This document shows, one piece after another, positions 1 to 8,581 of a DNA stretch of 50,016 nt. Made by a program: the position numbers and the translations under genes. Below the pieces are notes generated by a model. That model did no database searches. It was not told where the DNA came from and worked only from the letters and a program-made list of their open reading frames with translations. The DNA is from Streptomyces europaeiscabiei (GTDB taxonomy: Bacteria; Actinomycetota; Actinomycetes; Streptomycetales; Streptomycetaceae). Location of the stretch: positions 1 to 50,016 of the forward strand of contig NZ_LRTR01000103.1 in assembly GCF_001550375.1 (NCBI RefSeq), given 5' to 3'. Position 1 is the first letter of the stretch; each line of letters starts with the position of its first letter.

Positions 1-1
1 C

Positions 2-298
2 GTGACCGGGCCGCCCCCGCCGAAGGCCTGGGCCGACAAGGATCCGGCGGCGGCCGCGCGCCTGTCAGCGGCTCGGGCCGGGGTGAGCGCGCTCGCCGAG
101 CAGATCAACATGCCTCAGGAGAACCTGATCACCCCGGACACGGTTCGACGGCTGTGCTGGGAGCCGCCGAAGTCCCTGGACGCGGAATCCGTCAGTACGG
201 CGCTGGCGGGGTACGGGGCGCGTGCATGGCAGGTGGAACTGGTGACCCCCGTGTTGGTGGGGGCGATGGACGCGGTGGTCAAGGCCAAGGAGGCCTGA
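2..298 (+). CDS. Ribonuclease D, C-terminal fragment (HRDC domain)
   Basis: The reading frame is already open at the left edge and stops with TGA at 296-298, so this is the 3' end of a gene that begins outside the window. The visible 98 residues look like the HRDC helical domain that follows the DEDD exonuclease core in bacterial RNase D and RecQ-type proteins: a Leu/Ala-rich helix (residues about 20-35), the stretch ENLITPDTVRRLCW typical of actinobacterial RNase D, and a final helix rich in Val and Ala. HRDC domains bind nucleic acid; RNase D trims the 3' ends of tRNA and other RNAs. The exonuclease core cannot be seen, so the family name rests on the tail alone. The next gene is convergent. 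Confidence 0.65.
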   Translation: MTGPPPPKAWADKDPAAAARLSAARAGVSALAEQINMPQENLITPDTVRRLCWEPPKSLDAESVSTALAGYGARAWQVELVTPVLVGAMDAVVKAKEA

Positions 299-337
299 GC
301 GCCGTAGGGATGTTGGTGCTTGCGCGAGTACGGATGC

Positions 338-369
338 GTGGTCGTTGATCGCGCGGTTTCCCGCTCCCC
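338..369 (+). repeat. Dispersed 3'-flank hairpin repeat, copy 1 (degenerate)
   Basis: This sequence (GTGGTCG...GCGCGGTTTCCCGCTCCCC) is a diverged copy of a short repeat found again at 7152-7184, 15168-15199 and 22135-22165. It lies 40 bp after the RNase D stop codon and has the same orientation relative to that gene as the other copies have to theirs. It could act as a transcript-end hairpin, though in this copy the stem is imperfect. Confidence 0.55.
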
Positions 370-393
370 CGAGAAGCCCGCCGTACCCGGCGA

Positions 394-1251
394 TTACTTC
401 GTGGCGCCCCTCATGAAGCCGTTGTAGATGAACCTCTGCAGGGCCAGGAAGACGATCAGCGTCGGCAGGATCACCAGCACCGCTCCTGCCGAGATCGTTT
501 CCCAGTGGGCGCCGAAGGGGCCCTTGAAGCGGAACAGGGACGTGGAGATCACGCCCAGGTCGTCGGAGGGCATGTAGAGGAAGGGGATGTAGAAGTCGTT
601 GTAGACGGTGATCCCCTTGACGATGACGACCGTGGCGATGGCGGGTTTCAGGAGCGGGAAGATGATCTTCCGATAGATCGTGAAGGCGTTGGCGCCGTCC
701 AGGCGGGCCGATTCGTCCAGGGAGATCGGGATCGATCGCACGAACTGCAGGAAGATGTAGATCGAGACGATGTCGGTGCCCATGTAGAGGGCGATCGGGG
801 CCCAGAGGGTGTCGAACATGCCGAAGCTGTCGACGATCTGGAAGGTCGCGACCTGGGTGGTGACGCCGGGGACGAGGGTGGCCACCAGGAAGAGGGCGAC
901 GACCAGTTTCCGGAAGCGGAAGGTGAAGCGGTCGATCGCGTAGGCCGCCATCGAGCCGATGAGGACCGTTCCGGAGACGGCGAAGAAGAGGATGAACGCC
1001 GTGTTGCCGAAGGCGGCGAGCATCTCGCCGTCACGGAAGGCCGTCGCGTAGTTCCCGAGGTTCAGGAAGCTGTCGGGCATCGTGAGGGCGCCGCTGTCGT
1101 CCGCCATCTGCCGCTCGGTCTTGAGCGAGGTCAGCAGGACCACCAGAAGCGGCAGCAGGACCACGACCGACGCACCGACCAGGGAGAGGTAGGTGAGCGT
1201 ACGGGCTGCTCGCCTGCGCGCCACCGGAGCCGAGGTCGTCACCGTCGTCAT
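394..1251 (-). CDS. Sugar ABC transporter permease, MalG type (CUT1)
   Basis: A 285-residue inner-membrane permease of a CUT1 carbohydrate importer. It has about six hydrophobic segments and the EAA loop that contacts the ATPase (LDESARLDGANAFTIYRKI, near residues 177-195), followed by IIFPLLKPAI. The ATG at 1249-1251 overlaps the TGA of the upstream permease gene as ATGA, so translation is probably coupled. It is the last gene of a leftward operon of binding protein, MalF-type permease and MalG-type permease. No ATPase gene is present; Streptomyces CUT1 systems usually share MsiK. The divergent beta-mannosidase gene suggests a mannoside substrate, which is an inference from context. Confidence 0.9.
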   Translation of the reverse strand: MTTVTTSAPVARRRAARTLTYLSLVGASVVVLLPLLVVLLTSLKTERQMADDSGALTMPDSFLNLGNYATAFRDGEMLAAFGNTAFILFFAVSGTVLIGSMAAYAIDRFTFRFRKLVVALFLVATLVPGVTTQVATFQIVDSFGMFDTLWAPIALYMGTDIVSIYIFLQFVRSIPISLDESARLDGANAFTIYRKIIFPLLKPAIATVVIVKGITVYNDFYIPFLYMPSDDLGVISTSLFRFKGPFGAHWETISAGAVLVILPTLIVFLALQRFIYNGFMRGATK

Positions 1252-2219
1252 ACGAGGTCCACCCTGTCGTCGGGGACCAGTCGGCGTTGCAGCCACGTCA
1301 CCGCCAGGATGATCAGCAGCAGGACGACCGCGGCGGCGGACGCGAGGCCCGTCTTGTTGAACTGGAAGGCCAGCTTGACCGTCTGGATCACGAAGGTCTC
1401 GGTGCCGGTGGCGCCGCCCGTCATGATGTACGGGATCTCGAAGACCGACAGGGAGCCGGAGATCGAGAGGATCACGCTCAGGCTCAGGACCGGGCGGATA
1501 CCGGGCGCGATGATGTACCGGAACTGGTGCCAGCGGTTGGCCCCGTCGAGTTCGGCGGCCTCGTACAGCTCCCCCGGTATCGACTGGATCGCGCCGAGGA
1601 AGAGCACGAAGTTCAGGCCCATGTAGCGCCAGACGGAGACGCTCGCGAGGGAGACGTTCGCGGACGTCGAGGTTCCGAGCCAGGCGCGGTCGGACTCGTG
1701 GCCGAAGAGCGCCAGGACCGAGTCGAGGGTGCCGCCGTCCTGGAAGAAGTAGAGGAAGACGAAGCCGATCGCGACGCCGTTGATCAGGTACGGGAAGAAG
1801 AGAAGGCCCTTGAAGAGGTTCCGGAAGCGGATGTTGAAGCTGAGGACCGTCGCGAAGTAGAGGGCGAGCACGATCTGCACGGCCGACGCGGCCAGGTAGT
1901 AGCCGCTGACGAAGAACACCTGGAACAGCTCGGGACGCGTGAAGATCTCGACGTAGTTGTCGGCGCCGATGTAGCTCAGTTCGGGGCTGACACCGTCCCA
2001 GTCGGTGAAGCTGTACGCCAGCATGTTGGCGACCGGGGCGTACGTGAAGGTGATCAGCAGGGCCAGCGGAGCGGCCAGGAAGAGCCAGGGGGTGAGCTTC
2101 CGCCACAGGCGCACCTTGCGTGGGGCGCGCAGGGGCGTGGGGGCCGACGGCGCGGCCGTCGAGGGCCGCGCCACCTTCTTCGTCGCGTGCGAGGGGTCCG
2201 TCGTACGCGTGTGGGGCAT
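1248..2219 (-). CDS. Sugar ABC transporter permease, MalF type (CUT1)
   Basis: A 323-residue membrane protein, first of the two permease subunits of the putative mannoside importer. The N-terminal 40 residues are cytoplasmic and basic (Lys/Arg-rich), followed by a first membrane helix (LTPWLFLAAPLALLITFTY) and about five more. The EAA loop is YEAAELDGANRWHQFRYI near residue 220. The ATG at 2217-2219 shares one base with the TGA of the binding-protein gene (TGATG), and its own stop overlaps the next start by four bases, so the three genes form one tightly packed operon. Substrate specificity cannot be read from the sequence and is inferred from the neighbouring beta-mannosidase. Confidence 0.9.
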   Translation of the reverse strand: MPHTRTTDPSHATKKVARPSTAAPSAPTPLRAPRKVRLWRKLTPWLFLAAPLALLITFTYAPVANMLAYSFTDWDGVSPELSYIGADNYVEIFTRPELFQVFFVSGYYLAASAVQIVLALYFATVLSFNIRFRNLFKGLLFFPYLINGVAIGFVFLYFFQDGGTLDSVLALFGHESDRAWLGTSTSANVSLASVSVWRYMGLNFVLFLGAIQSIPGELYEAAELDGANRWHQFRYIIAPGIRPVLSLSVILSISGSLSVFEIPYIMTGGATGTETFVIQTVKLAFQFNKTGLASAAAVVLLLIILAVTWLQRRLVPDDRVDLV

Positions 2220-3535
2220 CAGGAACCCACGGTCTTCCGGGCCTCGGTCCAGCGCTTGCCGAGGTCGGCGAGGAAGTCGTCGACGTCACCGTCCTTGGCG
2301 CCGCGGGCGAGGTCGATCAGCTCCTGGCGGTAGGCGGGGCCGTAGATGCCGACCTCGGAGGCGCTGTCGATGTCCTTGACCGTGCCGCCCGCGGTGTCGT
2401 CGAGTTCGATCAGCTCGACGCCCTGCTCCTCGTACGGCTTGAGCACCTCGGGCAGCGGGGCGTCCTTGAGTGTCGAGATCGAGAGGTTGTCCGCCGCGTA
2501 GCCCGACTTGTCGGTGAACCAGTCGATCCAGGCGCGGGCCGCCTCCTTGTGCTCGGAGTGGATGTTGACGGCCTGGTTGTAGTCGGGGTTGGCGGTCGCG
2601 CAGGCCTTGCCGTCGACCCGGGCGGGGAACGGCATGAACCCGATGTCGTCGGGGTCGGCTCCGGCCTTCTCGGCCGCCTGCCGGAACTGGGTGACCGCCC
2701 AGCTGCCGAGCCACGCCGTGGCGATCTCGCCCTTGGCCAGCTGGGGCTTGGAGTTCTCCCAGTTCGTGGTCGCCGGGTCCTTCTCGATCAGGCCCTGGTC
2801 CACGATGTCGTACAACAGCCGGTCGCCCACGCGCAGTTCGCCGTCCTCGCCCCAGGGGTTGCCCTCGGCGAGCGCGGTGGTGGCCACGGTGTCGCAGCTG
2901 ACCGAGCCGTTGATGTACGTCCACTGGGTCAGCGGCCACTGGGCGGCGAAGTTGGTGTAGTACGGGACGGCGTCGGTCTTGGACTTGATGGCCTTCAGCG
3001 CGGTGAGGAACTCCGCCGGGGTGGTGGGCCAGTCGGTGACACCGGCCTCGGCCCAGATCCTCTTGTTGTAGAGGAAGCCGGGGGTCGCGCCCATGGGGCT
3101 CTGGCCGTAGACCTTGCCGTCGACCGCGGTGAAGCCGGTGAAGCGGTACTTCTCGCTCAGCTCCTTCTGTGTGCCCAGGGAGGCGAAGAACTTGGGGTAG
3201 TCGTTCTTCTGGATGACGGCCGGGATCATGAGGACGTCGCCGTAGTTCTCCGTGTTCATACGGATCTTGACTTCGGCCTCGTAGTCGGTGATCCCGTCGA
3301 ACTTGACCTTCACCTTCGGATAGGTCTTGCTGAACGCGTCGGCGTACTTCTTCATCGTGCCGTCCTGCACGATGTCCGTCCGGTGGGTGAGAACCGTGAT
3401 GGTCCCGGAGACCTTTGACGGATCATCAGCCGCTCCGGCGTCGGCGCCTTTCGAACTTCCTCCGCTGCCGGTGCAGCCCGACGCGAGAAGCGCGGCCGCC
3501 AGCAGTGTTCCGGTGAGCGTCTTCCGATGGTTCAT
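2219..3535 (-). CDS. Sugar ABC transporter substrate-binding lipoprotein (putative mannosides)
   Basis: A 438-residue extracellular solute-binding protein of the MalE/CUT1 class. The start at 3535 is chosen because MNHRKTLTGTLLAAALLASGC is a standard lipoprotein signal peptide with the lipobox Cys at position 21, and because GGAG stands 8-12 bases before this ATG; the open frame extends further upstream but has neither. The mature protein begins with a Gly/Ser-rich linker and then the beta strand TITVLTHRTD typical of these proteins. It is the first gene of the leftward operon and would hand substrate to the two permeases. Two LacI-type palindromes lie between it and the divergent mannosidase gene, the nearer one 71 bp upstream of this start. 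Confidence 0.88.
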   Translation of the reverse strand: MNHRKTLTGTLLAAALLASGCTGSGGSSKGADAGAADDPSKVSGTITVLTHRTDIVQDGTMKKYADAFSKTYPKVKVKFDGITDYEAEVKIRMNTENYGDVLMIPAVIQKNDYPKFFASLGTQKELSEKYRFTGFTAVDGKVYGQSPMGATPGFLYNKRIWAEAGVTDWPTTPAEFLTALKAIKSKTDAVPYYTNFAAQWPLTQWTYINGSVSCDTVATTALAEGNPWGEDGELRVGDRLLYDIVDQGLIEKDPATTNWENSKPQLAKGEIATAWLGSWAVTQFRQAAEKAGADPDDIGFMPFPARVDGKACATANPDYNQAVNIHSEHKEAARAWIDWFTDKSGYAADNLSISTLKDAPLPEVLKPYEEQGVELIELDDTAGGTVKDIDSASEVGIYGPAYRQELIDLARGAKDGDVDDFLADLGKRWTEARKTVGS

Positions 3536-3605
3536 GTGCACCAGCTCCGTTCGGGACGGACGAGCACGAGTGGGTTGGCTGGTTCGGCACTCTGACAGCC
3601 GTTTA

Positions 3606-3619
3606 CTGAACCGGTAAAG
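3606..3619. promoter_or_regulatory. Putative LacI-family operator, site 1
   Basis: CTGAACCGGTAAAG is a 14-bp palindrome of form CTnnACCGGTnnAG with the central CpG usual for LacI-family operators. It recurs at 3674-3687 in the same divergent intergenic region. The two centres are 68 bp apart. The obvious candidate regulator is the LacI protein encoded at 6078-7127. Confidence 0.6.
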
Positions 3620-3673
3620 TCCCAATTCCGCCAAGGCTGTCGAAAGATTTCGCCATGCTTTCGGTGAATCGAA

Positions 3674-3687
3674 CTGGACCGGTTTAG
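3674..3687. promoter_or_regulatory. Putative LacI-family operator, site 2
   Basis: CTGGACCGGTTTAG is the second CTnnACCGGTnnAG palindrome. It ends nine bases before the mannosidase start codon and overlaps its ribosome-binding site (AGGGAG at 3686-3691), a position where a bound repressor would block transcription or early elongation of the rightward operon. Confidence 0.6.
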
Positions 3688-3696
3688 GGAGTGCGC

Positions 3697-6081
3697 ATGC
3701 TGGAGGCCACACCGCTCACCGAGGGCTGGATCCTGCGGCACGAGCAAGGCCCGCTCGCCGCCGTCGTGCCTGGATGCGTGCATACCGACCTGCTGGCGGC
3801 GGAGCTGATCCCGGACCCCTTTCTCGGGCGGAACGAGGCCGAGGTGGCGTGGGTGGGGCGCCGGGAGTGGACGTACGAGGTCGAGCTGCCAGGCATCGGC
3901 GTGGCCGGCGGGCACGACCGGACCGATCTGGTCTTCGACGGGCTCGACACGGCCGCCGAGATCCGGCTCGACGGCCGACTCCTCGGCTCCGTACGGAACA
4001 TGCACCGCTCGTACCGCTTCGACACCACCGGCATGAGCGGCCGGCTGTCCGTGCGCTTCACCTCCGCGTACGCCGAGGCCGAGGCCGTGCGCGAGCGGCT
4101 CGGCGACCGGCCCAACGCCTATCCCGAACCCTTCCAGTACATCCGCAAGATGGCCTGCTCGTTCGGCTGGGACTGGGGGCCGACGCTCGTGACGGCCGGG
4201 ATCTGGCGGCCCGTCCGGCTGGAGAGGTGGTCGACGGCTCGTATCGCCCGGGTACGTCCGCTGGTGACCGTCGACGGCACGACCGGGCACGTGGAGCTGC
4301 TCGTCGACGTGGAGCGGGCGGCCGTGGAGACGGGGCTGCGACTGGAGGCCCGGGTGGGGGGTGTCAGCGCGGTCGCGGAGGTCGAGGGGACGAGCGGGGT
4401 CGTACGGCTGGAAGTGCCGGGCGTGGAGCGGTGGTGGCCGCGCGGCTATGGCGAACAGCCCTTGTACGAGGTCGAGTTGATTCTGCACGGCCAGGGCGGC
4501 GCGCTCGATCTGTGGCGGCGACGGGTCGGGTTCCGGGCCGTGGAGCTGGACCGGAGCGCCGATGAGCACGGCACCGGGTTCACCCTCGTCGTCAACGGTG
4601 AGCGGCTGTTCGCGCGCGGGGTGAACTGGATCCCGGACGACGTGTTTCCCTCGCGGATCACTCCCGAGCGGTATCGCGCGCGGCTCACGCGGGCGGCCGA
4701 GGCCGGTGTCGACCTCGTCCGGATCTGGGGCGGCGGGATCTACGAGAGCGAGGACTTCTACGACGTCTGCGACGAGCTGGGGCTGCTGGTCTGGCAGGAC
4801 TTCCCCTTCGCGTGCGCGGCCTACCCGGAGGAACAGCCGCTGCGGGGCGAGGTGGAGGCCGAGGCGCGGGAGAACGTCGTACGGCTGATGCCGCATCCGT
4901 CGCTGGTGCTGTGGAACGGCAACAACGAGAACCTGTGGGGGTTCAGGGACTGGGGCTGGGAGGAGCGGCTCGCCGGGGAGTCGTGGGGTGAGGGGTACTA
5001 CCTGGGGCTGCTGCCGCGTGTCGTCGCGGAGTCGGACCCGACGCGGCCGTACACGGCGGGCAGTCCTTGGTCGGGGTCGTGGGAGCGGCACCCGAACGAC
5101 CCCGCGCACGGCACGCACCACTCCTGGGAGGTGTGGAACCGGGAGGACTACGCGGAGTACCGGGCGAACGTGCCCCGTTTCGTCGCCGAGTTCGGATGGC
5201 AGGCGCCGCCCGCGTACGCGACCTTGCGACGGGCGCTGCCGGGTGAGGTGCTCGCCCCGGACTCGCCGGGCATGCTGCACCACCAGAAGGCTCAGGACGG
5301 GAACGGGAAGCTGGAGCGGGGGCTCGCGCCTCATTTCGCCCTGCCCGAGGGGGACTTCGACCGCTGGCACTATCTGACGCAGGTCAACCAGGCGCGGGCG
5401 ATCGCGGCCGGGATCGAGCACTGGCGGTCGCACTGGCCGGTGTGCGCGGGCACGATCGTCTGGCAGCTCAACGACTGCTGGCCGGTGACCTCCTGGGCGG
5501 CGATCGACGGGGACGGCAGGGAGAAGCCGCTCTACCACGAGCTGCGGCGGCTGTACGCGGACCGGCTGCTGACACTGCAGGTGCGGGACGGGGGACTGGT
5601 GTTGGCCGCCGTCAATCAGGCGGGTGAGGCGTGGGAATCGGCGGGCGTGCGGTTGCGGCGGATGTCCGTGGAGGGGGTGGTCGTCGCCGAGGTGACGGTG
5701 AGCGTGTCCGCCGCCGCGCGTACGGTCGCCGGGGTGCGGGTGCCGCGCGAGGTGGAACCCGTGGAGGCGAAGGAGTTCCTGGTGGCAGACGGGGACGGGC
5801 TGCGGGCGGTGTACTTTCCGGTGCCGGATCGCGAAGTGCCTTATCCGCAGGCGGAGTTCGATGTCGAGGTGGGTCCGGGTTCGGTGACCGTGACGGCTCG
5901 GACGCTGGTGCGGGACCTGCTGCTCCAGGCGGATCGGCTGGGGACGGCGGCTCGGGCGGACACGGGGCTGGTCACGCTGTTGCCGGGTGAGCGGGTGACC
6001 ATCGGGGTGCGGGGGTGGGAGGACGTACCGGGCGTGGAGGACGTACGGCGGGCTCTGTACTGCGTGGAGCCCGCGCGATGA
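3697..6081 (+). CDS. Beta-mannosidase, glycoside hydrolase family 2
   Basis: A 794-residue cytoplasmic enzyme (no signal peptide) that would release mannose from the non-reducing end of imported beta-mannosides. Order of domains: GH2 sugar-binding jelly roll (residues about 1-190), immunoglobulin-like domain, then the TIM barrel. The acid/base Glu is in GNNENLWG (E411) and the nucleophile Glu in FVAEFGWQ (E498), both placed as in GH2 beta-mannosidases; GVNWIPDD and VRIWGGGIYE are also typical of this subfamily. ATG 3697 is preferred over GTG 3691 because AGGGAG ends at 3691 and gives normal spacing. It is divergent from the binding protein/permease operon and its stop overlaps the LacI start as ATGA. 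Confidence 0.92.
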   Translation: MLEATPLTEGWILRHEQGPLAAVVPGCVHTDLLAAELIPDPFLGRNEAEVAWVGRREWTYEVELPGIGVAGGHDRTDLVFDGLDTAAEIRLDGRLLGSVRNMHRSYRFDTTGMSGRLSVRFTSAYAEAEAVRERLGDRPNAYPEPFQYIRKMACSFGWDWGPTLVTAGIWRPVRLERWSTARIARVRPLVTVDGTTGHVELLVDVERAAVETGLRLEARVGGVSAVAEVEGTSGVVRLEVPGVERWWPRGYGEQPLYEVELILHGQGGALDLWRRRVGFRAVELDRSADEHGTGFTLVVNGERLFARGVNWIPDDVFPSRITPERYRARLTRAAEAGVDLVRIWGGGIYESEDFYDVCDELGLLVWQDFPFACAAYPEEQPLRGEVEAEARENVVRLMPHPSLVLWNGNNENLWGFRDWGWEERLAGESWGEGYYLGLLPRVVAESDPTRPYTAGSPWSGSWERHPNDPAHGTHHSWEVWNREDYAEYRANVPRFVAEFGWQAPPAYATLRRALPGEVLAPDSPGMLHHQKAQDGNGKLERGLAPHFALPEGDFDRWHYLTQVNQARAIAAGIEHWRSHWPVCAGTIVWQLNDCWPVTSWAAIDGDGREKPLYHELRRLYADRLLTLQVRDGGLVLAAVNQAGEAWESAGVRLRRMSVEGVVVAEVTVSVSAAARTVAGVRVPREVEPVEAKEFLVADGDGLRAVYFPVPDREVPYPQAEFDVEVGPGSVTVTARTLVRDLLLQADRLGTAARADTGLVTLLPGERVTIGVRGWEDVPGVEDVRRALYCVEPAR

Positions 6082-7127
6082 GTGCCTCACCGACCCCACC
6101 CCCGGCCCCGGCCCCGCGCGTGACCATCAAGGACGTCGCCGCGCGTGCCGGGGTGTCCAAGGGGGCGGTGTCGCTCGCGTTCAACCGGAAGCCGGGGCTG
6201 GCCGACGCCACGCGGGAGCGGATCTTCGCGGCGGCGCGCGAGCTGGGGTGGGCGCCGAATCTGGCGGCGCGGTCGCTGTCGAGTCAGCGGGTGGACGTGG
6301 TGGGGCTGGCGGTCTGCCGGCCGGCGAAGCTGCTGGGGCTCGAACCGTTCTACATGGAGTTCATCTCCGGGGTGGAGAGCGTGCTGACCGAGCGGTCCTG
6401 CTCGCTGCTGCTGCGGCTGGTGCGGAATCTGGAGGAGGAGGTGGGGCTCCAGGACGCGTGGTGGCGGGGGCGGCAGATCAGTGGGTCGATCCTCGTCGAT
6501 TTCCGCGCGGATGATCCGCGAGTGGCCGCGGTGGGGCGGCTGGGGATGCCGGTGGTGGCCGTCGGGCATCCGTCGCTGACCGGGGGGCTGACGTCCGTGT
6601 GGACGGACGACATGACCGCCGTGACGGAGGCGGTGCGGTATCTGGCGGCGCTCGGGCATCGGCGGATCGCGCGGGTGGGGGGCGCGGCCGCGCTGGGGCA
6701 CACGGCGATCCGGACGGCGGCGTTCGATCAGGTGGCGCGGGAGCTGCGGCTCGCCGGGGCCCGGCAGGTGGCGACCGACTTCTCCGGGGAGGCGGGGGCT
6801 CGGGCGACGCGGTCGCTGCTGACCGGGGCGGGCGGTGATCGGCCCACGGCGATCGTCTACGACAACGACATCATGGCGGTGGCGGGGTTGTCGGTGGCCG
6901 CGGAGATGGGGGTGCGGGTGCCGGAGGACGTGTCGTTGTTGGCCTGGGACGATTCGCAGCTCTGCCGGCTCACTCGGCCGACCCTGTCCGCGATGAGTCA
7001 CGACGTGCATGGGTTCGGGGCGGATGTGGCCCGGACGTTGTTCGATGTGATCGCCGGGAACGGGACTTCCCATCCGGTGGCCACGCCTGTGCTGGTTCCC
7101 CGGGGGTCCACCGCGCCCGCCCCCTGA
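6078..7127 (+). CDS. LacI-family transcriptional regulator (putative mannoside repressor)
   Basis: A 349-residue repressor. The N-terminal helix-turn-helix and hinge are clear: VTIKDVAARAGVSKGAVSLA, then FNRKPGLADATRERI, at residues about 16-55. A periplasmic-binding-protein-like ligand domain follows, ending with LLAWDDSQLCRLTRPTLSAM, the usual LacI C-terminal motif. The start at 6078 is chosen because it gives an ATGA overlap with the mannosidase gene; the frame extends upstream without a better site. The two CTnnACCGGTnnAG palindromes at 3606-3619 and 3674-3687 are the likely targets, giving autoregulation plus control of the divergent transporter. Ligand identity is inferred from the neighbours. 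Confidence 0.9.
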   Translation: MSASPTPPPAPAPRVTIKDVAARAGVSKGAVSLAFNRKPGLADATRERIFAAARELGWAPNLAARSLSSQRVDVVGLAVCRPAKLLGLEPFYMEFISGVESVLTERSCSLLLRLVRNLEEEVGLQDAWWRGRQISGSILVDFRADDPRVAAVGRLGMPVVAVGHPSLTGGLTSVWTDDMTAVTEAVRYLAALGHRRIARVGGAAALGHTAIRTAAFDQVARELRLAGARQVATDFSGEAGARATRSLLTGAGGDRPTAIVYDNDIMAVAGLSVAAEMGVRVPEDVSLLAWDDSQLCRLTRPTLSAMSHDVHGFGADVARTLFDVIAGNGTSHPVATPVLVPRGSTAPAP

Positions 7128-7151
7128 TCGCCAGGAAGGGGACGCGGGTGC

Positions 7152-7184
7152 GTCGTGGCTGGTCGCGCGGTTACCCGCGCCCCT
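7152..7184 (+). repeat. Dispersed 3'-flank hairpin repeat, copy 2
   Basis: The sequence reads GTCGTGGCTGGTCGCG, then CGGTTACCCGCGCCCCT. It folds as GCGCGG - TTAC - CCGCGC (7165-7180) and stands 25 bp after the LacI stop codon. Same family and same orientation relative to the upstream gene as the copies at 338, 15168 and 22135. Probable transcript-end structure. Confidence 0.7.
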
Positions 7185-7266
7185 AGGATGGCCACACGTA
7201 ACCGGCGGTAACCCGTGGAACCCATGTGACGTTCGCCGCTCCCCTCCCCAGGGGTGTGCAGCACTG

Positions 7267-7305
7267 TTACTCGTAAGTAGCATGGGGGCTGAGCGCCCGC
7301 TCAGC
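7267..7305. promoter_or_regulatory. Candidate operator and hairpin upstream of fadA
   Basis: TTACTCGTAAGTAG (7267-7280) is an imperfect inverted repeat (TACT-CGTA-AGTA), a shape seen in TetR-family operators. It is followed by a perfect 8-bp hairpin GCTGAGCG-CC-CGCTCAGC at 7288-7305, 50 bp before the GTG start of the thiolase gene. Either could control the beta-oxidation operon. No regulator gene is adjacent, so the binding protein is unknown. Confidence 0.35.
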
Positions 7306-7354
7306 GGTTGCGCATCGCAGCAGTGCCGTCCCGCACCTCTGGAGGAGAGCCATC

Positions 7355-8581
7355 GTGCCTCGTACCGTCAAGGATGTCGTCTTCGTCGACGGCGTCCGCA
7401 CCCCGTTCGGCAAGGCGGGCCCGAAGGGCATCTACCACGAGACCCGCGCCGACGACCTCGTCGTGAAGGCGATCCGGGAGCTGCTGCGCCGCAACCCCGG
7501 TCTGGAGCCCGCGAAGATCGACGAGGTCGCCATCGCCGCGACCACGCAGATCGGTGACCAGGGCCTCACCATCGGCCGTACGGCGGGCATCCTCGCCGGT
7601 CTGCCGCAGTCGGTCCCCGGTTACTCCATCGACCGCATGTGCGCCGGCGCCCTGACCGCCGTCACCTCGGTCGCCGGTTCCGTCGCCTTCGGCGCGTACG
7701 ACATCGCCATCGCCGGTGGTGTCGAGCACATGGGCCGCCACCCGATGGGTGAGGGCGTCGACCCGAACCCCCGGTTCGTCAGCGAGAAGCTGGTCGACGA
7801 GTCCGCGCTGTTCATGGGCATGACCGCCGAGAACCTGCACGACCGGTACCCGACCATCACCAAGCAGCGCGCCGACGAATACGCCGTGCGCTCGCAGGAG
7901 AAGGCCGCCAAGGCGTACGCCAACGGCAAGATCCAGGCCGACCTGGTGCCGATCTCGGTACGCCGCACCAACCCCGAGGCCGGCGAGACCGGCTGGGGTC
8001 TCGTCACCGCCGACGAGCCGATGCGGCCGGGGACGACCCTGGAGAACCTGTCGGGCCTCAAGACCCCGTTCCGCGTGCACGGGCGGGTCACCGCCGGTAA
8101 CGCGGCCGGTCTGAACGACGGCGCGACCGCCTCGCTCATCGCCTCCGAGGACTTCGCCCGCGAGAACAACCTGCCGGTGAAGATGCGCCTCGTCTCGTAC
8201 TCCTTCGCGGGTGTCGAGCCGGAGGTCATGGGCTACGGCCCGATCCCGGCGACGGAGAAGGCGCTCGCCCAGGCGGGGCTGTCCATCGACGACATCGGTC
8301 TCTTCGAGATCAACGAGGCCTTCGCGGTCCAGGTGCTGGCCTTCCTGGAGCACTACGGCATCGCCGACGACGACGCGCGCGTCAACCAGTACGGCGGCGC
8401 CATCGCGTTCGGTCACCCGCTGGCCTCCTCGGGTGTGCGTCTCATGACGCAGCTGGCCCGTCAGTTCGAGGAGCAGCCCGAGGTCCGCTACGGCCTCACC
8501 ACCATGTGCGTCGGCTTCGGCATGGGCGCAACGGTCATCTGGGAGAACCCGCACCACAAGGACGCCGGAGGCGACAAGTGA
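7355..8581 (+). CDS. fadA: Acetyl-CoA C-acyltransferase (3-ketoacyl-CoA thiolase)
   Basis: A 408-residue thiolase that cleaves 3-ketoacyl-CoA with CoA to acetyl-CoA and a shortened acyl-CoA, the last step of beta-oxidation. The catalytic set is complete: nucleophile Cys96 in IDRMCAGAL, NEAFAVQ, His354 in AFGHPLASSG and Cys385 in TMCVGFGMG. The GTG start at 7355 has a strong ribosome-binding site (GGAGGAGAG at 7341-7349). The stop codon overlaps the GTG of the next gene as GTGA, so the thiolase and the multifunctional alpha subunit are translationally coupled, as in classic fadBA-type trifunctional complexes. Confidence 0.93.
   Translation: MPRTVKDVVFVDGVRTPFGKAGPKGIYHETRADDLVVKAIRELLRRNPGLEPAKIDEVAIAATTQIGDQGLTIGRTAGILAGLPQSVPGYSIDRMCAGALTAVTSVAGSVAFGAYDIAIAGGVEHMGRHPMGEGVDPNPRFVSEKLVDESALFMGMTAENLHDRYPTITKQRADEYAVRSQEKAAKAYANGKIQADLVPISVRRTNPEAGETGWGLVTADEPMRPGTTLENLSGLKTPFRVHGRVTAGNAAGLNDGATASLIASEDFARENNLPVKMRLVSYSFAGVEPEVMGYGPIPATEKALAQAGLSIDDIGLFEINEAFAVQVLAFLEHYGIADDDARVNQYGGAIAFGHPLASSGVRLMTQLARQFEEQPEVRYGLTTMCVGFGMGATVIWENPHHKDAGGDK

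Noticed and set aside
394..2289. A 631-residue single open frame for the first permease
   Set aside because: The N-terminal half is an Arg/Pro-rich shadow of the MalF-type gene in another frame; the true start is the ATGA overlap at 1251.
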